A stretch of DNA of 6,256 nt, taken from contig JAFBAJ010000043.1 in assembly GCA_019247865.1 (NCBI GenBank), forward strand, positions 1 through 6,256. Reading direction: 5' to 3'. The translations under genes were made by a program, and so were the position numbers. Source of the DNA: Acidobacteriota bacterium (lineage in GTDB: Bacteria > Acidobacteriota > Blastocatellia > Pyrinomonadales > Pyrinomonadaceae). Positions 1 through 6,256 of this stretch are shown in pieces. Position 1 is the first letter of the stretch; every line of letters starts with the position of its first letter. Under the pieces are notes generated by a model. It was not told the origin of the DNA and did no database searches. It saw only the letters and a program-made list of their open reading frames with translations.

Positions 1-235
1 GGTCATTTCGTGTTACCATGACCAGGCGATGATTCCCGTCAAGTGTTTATCATTTGGCGAGGCCGTCAACGTCACGCTGGGCTTGCCGTTCATACGCACT
101 TCCGTCGATCATGGAACGGCTTTTGACATCGCGGGCAAAGGGCTCGCGGAGCATTCGAGTATGGTGGCGGCGATTAAGCTGGCGGCGGAGCTCTCCTCCC
201 GCACCGACGAATCGGGCCGCACGGTCGAAGTTTAG
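1..235 (+). CDS. pdxA: 4-hydroxythreonine-4-phosphate dehydrogenase, C-terminal end (partial)
   Basis: This is the last ~77 codons of PdxA; reading is in frame from base 2 and the start lies outside the window. PdxA is a cytosolic, divalent-metal-dependent enzyme that oxidises 4-phosphohydroxy-L-threonine with NAD(P)+ in the DXP-dependent route to pyridoxal 5'-phosphate. The sequence shows the family signature YHDQ (bases 14-25), followed by a stretch reading [19 protein letters not shown]. The histidines of YHDQ (17-19) and VDHGT (110-112) match two of the metal-binding histidines known in the family. The protein ends about 40 residues after VDHGT, which is normal. The next gene starts 22 bp after the TAG stop, so read-through transcription is likely. 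Identification is confident from the C-terminal signature; nothing can be said about the missing N-terminal part. Confidence 0.95.
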   Translation, partial: VISCYHDQAMIPVKCLSFGEAVNVTLGLPFIRTSVDHGTAFDIAGKGLAEHSSMVAAIKLAAELSSRTDESGRTVEV

Positions 236-240
236 TTGAT

Positions 241-247
241 AGGGAGA
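241..247 (+). promoter_or_regulatory. Shine-Dalgarno supporting a GTG start
   Basis: AGGGAGA lies 10 nt before the GTG at 258 in the 22-bp gap after pdxA. It supports the GTG as the true start of the receiver gene. The encoded receiver fold begins about ten residues in, as expected for this start. Confidence 0.6.
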
Positions 248-257
248 AGCAGACAAA

Positions 258-662
258 GTGTCAACCCAAGAGCCTCAGACCTCACAACAGCGAATACTGG
301 TCGCCGACGACGACCCGGCGATCCTGCGCCTTGTCACTGCGATCGTCGAAAAAGAGGGCTACACGGTCGTTCCCGCGCGCGACGGGCGCGAGGCCTACAA
401 GATTCTACAGGGTGATGCCAACTTCATCGCGGGCATCTTCGATGTCGTGATGCCGCACATACAGGGGCCGGAACTGGTGCGCTACATGCGCACAGAGAAG
501 CGCCTCATGCGCATTCCAGTCATGATGATGACCGCCGAGCAGAACCCCAAGCTCTCTTCGGACAGCTTCGCCGCCGGGGCGGTCGTCTTTCTCCCTAAGC
601 CGTTCACGACCGCGCAGCTCCAGATCATGCTGCGGATGCTGATCGCCAAAGCCGCGTCCTGA
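258..662 (+). CDS. Single-domain response regulator (CheY-like receiver)
   Basis: A 134-residue protein consisting only of a receiver domain, so it probably acts by phosphorylation-dependent protein contact rather than DNA binding. All the canonical residues are visible: the acidic cluster D17-D19 after strand 1 (ILVADDDP), the phosphoacceptor D62 in the 'FDVVMP' loop, the switch Thr T92 in 'VMMMTAEQ', and the invariant lysine K114 in 'LPKPF'. No output domain or transmembrane segment follows. The start is GTG with a Shine-Dalgarno at 241-247. It sits 22 bp after pdxA and 37 bp before a lipoprotein gene. No histidine kinase is encoded in the window, so its partner is unknown and it may be an orphan regulator. 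The domain call is firm; the biological role is unknown. Confidence 0.93.
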   Translation: MSTQEPQTSQQRILVADDDPAILRLVTAIVEKEGYTVVPARDGREAYKILQGDANFIAGIFDVVMPHIQGPELVRYMRTEKRLMRIPVMMMTAEQNPKLSSDSFAAGAVVFLPKPFTTAQLQIMLRMLIAKAAS

Positions 663-699
663 AGAGAACCTTTTTGGAGCCGAGCCGGATAGGTTTGAG

Positions 700-1068
700 A
701 TGAGCCATTTCCGTTTCGCCAGACCGCGCTTCTCGCTTCAACTCTTGCTGCTCATCACACTGGCTTTCGGCTGTACCGCGCGCCGCGAGGTCGAGCTTCA
801 TCCGGAAATCAAAGCCTCGCCGCGTGTCGGCGTGACGGTCACGAACCGCGACGACTTTGCCTACCCGCGCGTGACCGTCTTCGTCAAGGGCCATTACTGG
901 GCCGAGGCCGGAGACATCGCGCCGGGGCAGACCGTGACCATTCCCTTCGACCGCTTCGCCACCGACGAAGGCGAGCACTTCGATGTCGCAACGATGAAGC
1001 CTGAAGCCATCCGCATCCGCACCTGGCTCGACGGCAAAGCCGCCTCCAAGATTTTCGAGGTCAAATAG
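700..1068 (+). CDS. Small putative lipoprotein, unknown function
   Basis: A 122-residue protein with basic N-terminal residues (R5, R8, R10), a hydrophobic stretch at about 11-23 and a cysteine at C25 in the context LAFGC. This resembles a lipoprotein signal peptide, with A22 at the -3 position rather than the preferred Leu. If processed, C25 would be lipidated and the ~98-residue rest would lie outside the cytoplasm. The mature part alternates short beta-like stretches ('VGVTVTNRDDF', 'RVTVFVKG', 'QTVTIPFDRF', 'AIRIRTWLDG') and includes an aspartate-rich N49-R-D-D-F53 turn. This suggests a small beta-sandwich of the kind found in FxLYD-like envelope domains; that is inference, and I do not recognise the family. 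A weak Shine-Dalgarno (GGATAGG, 687-693) precedes ATG 700. The next gene follows after 3 bp, implying one transcript and possibly a shared envelope role. Confidence 0.75.
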   Translation: MSHFRFARPRFSLQLLLLITLAFGCTARREVELHPEIKASPRVGVTVTNRDDFAYPRVTVFVKGHYWAEAGDIAPGQTVTIPFDRFATDEGEHFDVATMKPEAIRIRTWLDGKAASKIFEVK

Positions 1069-1071
1069 ATC

Positions 1072-1662
1072 ATGAAACGATTCATCCTTTTGAGCATGCT
1101 TCTCATCCTGCTGGTCGCGGGCGCTATCTCAGGCGCGGGCGCGGCGGGCGACCTCAGCGCGAAGGAGGCGCGGCGGCTGATCGCGCGCGTGGCCGGCATC
1201 GAGTTGCCTTCGGACGCCGTGCGGGTCAAAGAGGTCTCGTCGCTCGGCTCCTCTGCGGTCGTCGTGGCGCAGGTCGAGACGGCCTTTCGCTTCGTCAGGG
1301 GCGATGATGACAAGTGGCGCGTCGCGGAGGTCAGAACCGGCGACAATAAGTGGGAAGATATCGAGATGATCGCCCGCGCCGTCAATGCCGAAAAGGCCGA
1401 GCGCGCACGCGCGGAGCTGGAAACGATGGCGACCGCGCTCGAATCGTTCCGCCGCGAGCGCGGCTTCTACGTCGTCACGGACAAACAGGCAGCCCTCGTC
1501 GACCAGCTCAACCCGCGCTATCTCTCCCGCGTCATTCGCGTAGACCCGTGGCACAAGCCCTACCTCTACGAAGGCACGCGCGACCATTTCACACTCCGCT
1601 CGTCCGGGATGGACGGCAAAGAGAAGACGCCTGATGATGTCGTCATCAGCAGCCGGAATTGA
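1072..1662 (+). CDS. Secreted protein with GspG-like (T2SS pseudopilin) C-terminal domain
   Basis: A 196-residue protein in three parts. Residues 1-25 form a Sec-type signal peptide (K2, R3, a leucine-rich core, likely cleavage after AGAA). Residues ~29-100 form an unrecognised domain with beta-strand character ending in 'KWRVAEVRTGDNKWED'. Residues ~106-196 resemble the globular part of GspG, the major type II secretion pseudopilin: a helix 'AELETMATALESFRRERG', then 'DPWHKPYLY' (158-166), then 'SSGMDGKE' (177-184) and 'DDVVIS' (188-193). These correspond to the DPWGxPY and SxGxDG...D elements that hold the calcium site in GspG. The type IV prepilin motif (G followed by FTLxE) is absent, so it cannot be a normal pilin-like subunit. 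A GAGG at 1057-1060 inside the upstream gene serves as possible Shine-Dalgarno. It is likely co-transcribed with the preceding lipoprotein gene. The exact role is unknown. Confidence 0.85.
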   Translation: MKRFILLSMLLILLVAGAISGAGAAGDLSAKEARRLIARVAGIELPSDAVRVKEVSSLGSSAVVVAQVETAFRFVRGDDDKWRVAEVRTGDNKWEDIEMIARAVNAEKAERARAELETMATALESFRRERGFYVVTDKQAALVDQLNPRYLSRVIRVDPWHKPYLYEGTRDHFTLRSSGMDGKEKTPDDVVISSRN

Positions 1663-1690
1663 CGGCCGTGAGATTTGCCGGATTTCGAGT

Positions 1691-1718
1691 TTGACCGCCG
1701 CCATCCGTCCTCCAAAAT
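1691..1718 (+). promoter_or_regulatory. Candidate sigma70-like promoter, upstream copy
   Basis: TTGACC (1691-1696) and CAAAAT (1713-1718) are separated by 16 bp in the gap between the GspG-like gene and the TTG-start receiver gene. The -35 matches 5 of 6 and the -10 matches 4 of 6 consensus positions. This is pattern matching only; a second candidate overlaps downstream. Confidence 0.3.
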
Positions 1719-1722
1719 CTTC

Positions 1723-1752
1723 TTGACGCGCCGCTTTGTCGGGTGTTAGGTT
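1723..1752 (+). promoter_or_regulatory. Candidate sigma70-like promoter, downstream copy
   Basis: TTGACG (1723-1728) and TAGGTT (1747-1752) have an 18-bp spacer. The -35 is good (5 of 6). The -10 matches only the TAnnnT pattern seen in GC-rich genomes. Transcription from here would include the nested stem at 1759-1802 and the small upstream ORF in the leader, about 130 nt before the receiver gene. Confidence 0.35.
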
Positions 1753-1758
1753 TCAGAA

Positions 1759-1802
1759 GAGCGGTCTGCCGGCCTCAGCCTGTGGCAGGAGGTGAATCGC
1801 TC
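1759..1802 (+). promoter_or_regulatory. Nested stem structure in the leader of the receiver-scaffold gene
   Basis: Three nested complementary pairs are visible: GAGCG (1759-1763) with CGCTC (1798-1802), CTGCC (1766-1770) with GGCAG (1784-1788), and GGC (1771-1773) with GCC (1778-1780) closing a CTCA loop. A perfect Shine-Dalgarno (AGGAGGTGA, 1787-1795) sits mostly in the 3' internal bulge between the outer and inner stems. It could control access to the ATG at 1803. I do not recognise a known riboswitch class. A chance fold in GC-rich DNA is possible. Confidence 0.35.
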
Positions 1803-1877
1803 ATGCCCCGCGCCGCCGTGTTCACACGCGCTCGTCGCAGTCCTGCTGGTGGCGCACAAACCTCAAGCGAGACATGA
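1803..1877 (+). CDS. Possible 24-codon leader ORF, coupled to the downstream receiver gene
   Basis: ATG 1803 lies 7 nt after a perfect Shine-Dalgarno (AGGAGGTGA, 1787-1795), the strongest ribosome-binding site I see in the window. It opens a 24-residue, arginine- and alanine-rich peptide (starting MPRAAVFTRARR) that ends at TGA 1875-1877. That stop overlaps the AAGGAG (1877-1882) used by the next gene, whose TTG start is 12 nt further on, so a terminating ribosome would be placed for re-initiation. The small ORF is in the same frame as the receiver gene, separated only by this TGA and four further codons. It could therefore be a leader peptide, the remnant of a longer N-terminus, or chance. 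No homology is recognised and no membrane segment is present. Protein-level existence is unproven. Confidence 0.35.
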   Translation: MPRAAVFTRARRSPAGGAQTSSET

Positions 1878-1882
1878 AGGAG
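1877..1882 (+). promoter_or_regulatory. Shine-Dalgarno deciding the TTG start at 1890
   Basis: AAGGAG is spaced 7 nt from TTG 1890. No in-frame ATG or GTG lies between the in-frame TGA (1875-1877) and the receiver domain, so this site identifies TTG as the start. Its first base is the last base of the leader ORF stop codon. Confidence 0.75.
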
Positions 1883-1889
1883 TCAGGTT

Positions 1890-3203
1890 TTGGGAATAGG
1901 ACGCAGACTGCTGCTTGCGGATGATTCCATTACCATCCAGAAGGTTGTCAACCTCACCTTCGCCGACGAGGGTCTGGAGGTGACGACCGTCAGCAACGGC
2001 GATCTGGCCGTCGAAAAGATCGAAGAGCTTGCGCCCGACATCGTCCTCGCAGACGTGCACATGCCGGGGCTCAACGGCTACGAAGTATGCGAGTTTGTGA
2101 AGCGGAACGAGCGGTTTCGTCACATTCCGGTCTTGCTTCTGGTCGGCTCGTTCGAGCCATTTAATGAAGCGGAGGCGCGCAGAGTTGGCGCGGATGACTA
2201 TTTGACCAAGCCCTTCCAATCCATACGACAACTGGTTGGCAAGGTCGGCTCGCTGTTGAGCGGCAAATCCGCCGCTCCGCCGGAAGAGGACGACGAGACC
2301 CCGACCAAAGACGTTGAGCTGCCACTGTATCCGGCGCAGAAGGAAGAGGCCGCCTCGGCTCCTGCCACACCTGCGGCTGAGGCTGTGTTCGAGCCGGGTT
2401 TCGACGCTGAGCCGACGGGCGCACAGCGCGCAGACTTTGCCGATCCGAGCCTGGATGATGCGATGATCGAAGCCACGCCCGCGGGCGACTACAATCTCAA
2501 TCGCACCATCGGCAGCGTCCAGCGCCCGACCGTTCCGCTCAGCGCCTCAGACGTCGCCGAAACGGGCCTCAATCTCAACCAGCCAGCAGCCATTAACATG
2601 CAAGACACTCTGCCATTGCACCGGCCGGAAAAGGAGAGCGAAAGCGTCGCGTCTCCTGAGCCGGCCATGACGACCTCTCCTGCGACCTCCGCCGACCGTT
2701 TCGGCCAGGCGCGCGCGGCCGATGATGCGCTGCTCGACCTGGGCGAGATCGATGCTCCTTCCGCCGCGACCGCCGAAGCAGATGATTTCGTGCTCGACCT
2801 CTGGGACGAAGCTCCAGCGCCGCAGGCTTCCGCTTCATCGGCTGCCATCGCCGAGCCCCCGGCCACAGCGTACGAGGGCGAAGTCTCGGAAGCTCCTGCC
2901 GCCGCAGAGTTCGTCGATGCCGAAGTCGTCGAAGCAGAGCCCCTCGTCGAAGCGCAACCGGCCGAAGAGAGTGCGGCAAGCGTCTCAGCTCCCGCGCCGC
3001 AGGTCGAAGCGAGCAGCGCGCCCGCAAATCCTTCGGGACAGATCACGCTCGACCAGCTCGCGCCCGAAGTGATCGACGCCATCGCGCGCCGCGCCGTCGA
3101 GATGCTCTCCGAAAAGGTCATCGAACAGATCGCCTGGGAAGTCGTCCCAGACCTCGCCGAGCGCCTCATCAAACGCCGCCTCGAAGAGCAGCAGAAACAG
3201 TAG
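1890..3203 (+). CDS. Receiver protein with long disordered linker and helical C-terminal tail
   Basis: A 437-residue cytosolic protein in three parts. Residues ~5-123 are a receiver domain: acidic pair D11-D12, phosphoacceptor D55 in 'LADVHMPG', and invariant K107 in 'LTKPFQS'. The switch Thr/Ser position after strand 4 is V85 ('PVLLLVGSFEPF'), so phosphorylation signalling may be unusual. Residues ~126-381 are rich in Ala, Pro, Glu, Asp and Ser and probably disordered, with two internal motif duplications (N202/N228 and D278/D298 regions). Residues ~385-437 form amphipathic helices reading 'VIEQIAWEVVPDLAERLIKR'. They recall the C-terminal oligomerisation helices of PopZ-type scaffolds; this is a resemblance by eye, not a family assignment. 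There is no DNA-binding or enzymatic output domain. It starts at TTG with a good Shine-Dalgarno and may be translationally coupled to the small upstream ORF. The stop TAG is part of a downstream repeat. Confidence 0.9.
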   Translation: MGIGRRLLLADDSITIQKVVNLTFADEGLEVTTVSNGDLAVEKIEELAPDIVLADVHMPGLNGYEVCEFVKRNERFRHIPVLLLVGSFEPFNEAEARRVGADDYLTKPFQSIRQLVGKVGSLLSGKSAAPPEEDDETPTKDVELPLYPAQKEEAASAPATPAAEAVFEPGFDAEPTGAQRADFADPSLDDAMIEATPAGDYNLNRTIGSVQRPTVPLSASDVAETGLNLNQPAAINMQDTLPLHRPEKESESVASPEPAMTTSPATSADRFGQARAADDALLDLGEIDAPSAATAEADDFVLDLWDEAPAPQASASSAAIAEPPATAYEGEVSEAPAAAEFVDAEVVEAEPLVEAQPAEESAASVSAPAPQVEASSAPANPSGQITLDQLAPEVIDAIARRAVEMLSEKVIEQIAWEVVPDLAERLIKRRLEEQQKQ

Positions 3204-3231
3204 TCAGTGGTCAGTGCTCAGTGGTCAGTCT
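3201..3231 (+). repeat. Left heptanucleotide array (TCAGTGG units)
   Basis: Four units in exact 7-bp register: TCAGTGG (3204-3210), TCAGTGC (3211-3217), TCAGTGG (3218-3224) and a partial TCAGTCT (3225-3231). The arm 3201-3216 (TAGTCAGTGGTCAGTG) is perfectly complementary to 3330-3345 of the right array. The receiver gene's stop codon (3201-3203) falls inside this arm. Confidence 0.9.
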
Positions 3232-3242
3232 AAGCTTGAGTT

Positions 3243-3288
3243 GGTGGTCAGTTGTCATCCTGAGATGAAAACTGACCACCTTTGCTTT
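3243..3288 (+). terminator. Probable rho-independent terminator of the receiver-scaffold gene
   Basis: GGTGGTCAGTT (3243-3253) pairs perfectly with AACTGACCACC (3270-3280). After one G/A mismatch, TCATC (3255-3259) pairs with GATGA (3264-3268) around a CTGA loop. TTTGCTTT (3281-3288) follows directly. The position, 40 nt after the stop codon, and the plus-strand T-rich tail fit intrinsic termination. The stem is only moderately GC-rich and the tail is interrupted, so efficiency is uncertain. The stem arms share the TGGTCAGT core of the flanking heptad arrays. Confidence 0.55.
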
Positions 3289-3293
3289 ACAAT
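3265..3293 (+). promoter_or_regulatory. valS: Candidate promoter for valS
   Basis: ATGAAA (3265-3270, 4 of 6) and TACAAT (3288-3293, 5 of 6) have an ideal 17-bp spacer. The -35 lies in the 3' half of the terminator hairpin. A second AT-rich box, TATAAA (3316-3321), is also present but has no good -35. Initiation would give a leader of about 60 nt containing the right heptad array. Confidence 0.4.
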
Positions 3294-3321
3294 GAGCGAA
3301 TACTATTTCGCGAGCTATAAA

Positions 3322-3349
3322 CTACTGACCACTGACCACTGACTACTGG
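3322..3349 (+). repeat. Right heptanucleotide array (CCACTGA units, inverted relative to left)
   Basis: Four units in exact 7-bp register: CTACTGA (3322-3328), CCACTGA (3329-3335), CCACTGA (3336-3342) and CTACTGG (3343-3349). These are reverse complements of the left array type. Bases 3330-3345 are a perfect 16-bp inverted copy of 3201-3216. The array ends 12 bp before the valS ATG. Confidence 0.9.
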
Positions 3350-3361
3350 CTACTTATAAAC

Positions 3362-6052
<2,691 letters not shown>

Positions 6053-6054
6053 AC

Positions 6055-6256
6055 ATGAACTGGCTGGACGAGAGCGCGCTCTTCGCGCAGATCGGCGCTT
6101 TCCTCAGTGAAGACCTGGGGCGCGGCGACATCACAACGCAGGCGACCGTCGCACGCAACGCGCGTGCGCGCGGGCGCTTCATCGCCAAAGAGCCGATGAC
6201 GGTCGCCGGGCTCGAAGCGGCGGAGGCAGTCTTTTCGACGCTCGACACGCAGCAGC
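6055..6256 (+). CDS. nadC: Nicotinate-nucleotide pyrophosphorylase (quinolinate phosphoribosyltransferase), N-terminal part
   Basis: The first 67 codons of a gene running off the window. NadC makes nicotinate mononucleotide from quinolinate and PRPP, releasing CO2 and pyrophosphate, in de novo NAD synthesis; it is cytosolic. The family signature is clear: 'SEDLGRGDITT' at residues 18-28, then 'GRFIAKEPMTVAGLEAAEAVF' at 40-60 (AKE 44-46, AG 51-52), matching the N-terminal alpha/beta sandwich of NadC and ModD-type proteins. NadC is preferred because EDLGxGDxTT plus AKE is its usual form; ModD (a molybdenum-associated homologue) is the main alternative. ATG 6055 lies 2 bp after the valS stop. 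A GGAGG at 6037-6041 inside valS is 13 nt upstream, a little far. Translational coupling with valS is likely. Confidence 0.92.
   Translation, partial: MNWLDESALFAQIGAFLSEDLGRGDITTQATVARNARARGRFIAKEPMTVAGLEAAEAVFSTLDTQQ

Noticed and set aside
1129..1704. Minus-strand open frame opposite the GspG-like gene
   Set aside because: The plus strand has a signal peptide and a GspG-type domain; the antisense product has no recognisable features.
1663..1720. Terminator after the GspG-like gene
   Set aside because: I found no convincing stem followed by a T-run in this stretch; only short GC palindromes such as CGGCCG are visible.
2489..3172. Minus-strand open frame (227 codons) opposite the linker of the receiver-scaffold gene
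   Set aside because: Its Ser/Ala-rich low-complexity sequence mirrors the Ala/Glu-rich linker on the plus strand; no domain and no ribosome-binding evidence.
3201..3349. CRISPR array
   Set aside because: The unit is 7 bp with no spacers, and the two arrays are in opposite orientation.
3355..3360. TATAAA as a -10 box giving a leaderless valS mRNA
   Set aside because: The hexamer ends 1 nt before the ATG, so a transcript started from it would begin inside the coding region.
3204..3361. T-box riboswitch before valS
   Set aside because: No AGGGTGGNACCGCG-type T-box sequence or Stem I features are present; the complementarity is explained by the heptad repeats.

Overview
The window is GC-rich, densely packed and almost entirely plus-strand. 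It looks chromosomal and bacterial. The gene families are compatible with Acidobacteriota, perhaps Blastocatellia: a secreted GspG-like domain protein, a receiver protein with an 'FEPF...EAEARRVGADDYLTKPF' style receiver and a long Ala/Pro/Glu linker, and valS followed by nadC. Intergenic TCAGTGG-type heptads fit as well. No rRNA or other phylogenetic marker is present, so this placement is inference.

Region 1 (1-1662) is a plus-strand gene string. It starts with the 3' end of pdxA (vitamin B6 synthesis). Next come a stand-alone CheY-like receiver (GTG start), a small probable lipoprotein, and a secreted protein ending in a GspG-like (type II secretion pseudopilin) domain but lacking a prepilin N-terminus. 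The last two genes are 3 bp apart and look like an envelope pair. The close spacing throughout allows co-transcription.

Region 2 (1663-3203) starts with a 227-bp gap holding two possible sigma70-like promoters, a nested stem structure, and a 24-codon ORF behind a perfect Shine-Dalgarno (AGGAGGTGA). The stop codon of this ORF overlaps the Shine-Dalgarno of the next gene and is in frame with it. That gene (TTG start) encodes a 437-residue protein: N-terminal receiver, about 250 residues of acidic Ala/Pro-rich probably disordered linker with internal motif duplications, and a short helical C-terminus resembling the layout of polar scaffold proteins such as PopZ. This is the most unusual part of the window.

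Region 3 (3204-3361) is a repeat-built intergenic spacer. Two 7-bp-period arrays in opposite orientation flank a strong hairpin with a T-rich tail (probable terminator) and a candidate promoter for valS. The left array begins inside the stop codon of the receiver gene, and the right array lies where the valS Shine-Dalgarno would be expected.

Region 4 (3362-6256) holds a full-length valS (valyl-tRNA synthetase, 896 aa) followed after 2 bp by the 5' end of nadC (quinolinate phosphoribosyltransferase, NAD synthesis), which runs off the window. These two are probably one transcript.

I found no tRNA or rRNA, insertion sequence, CRISPR array or phage gene, and no minus-strand gene I would defend.
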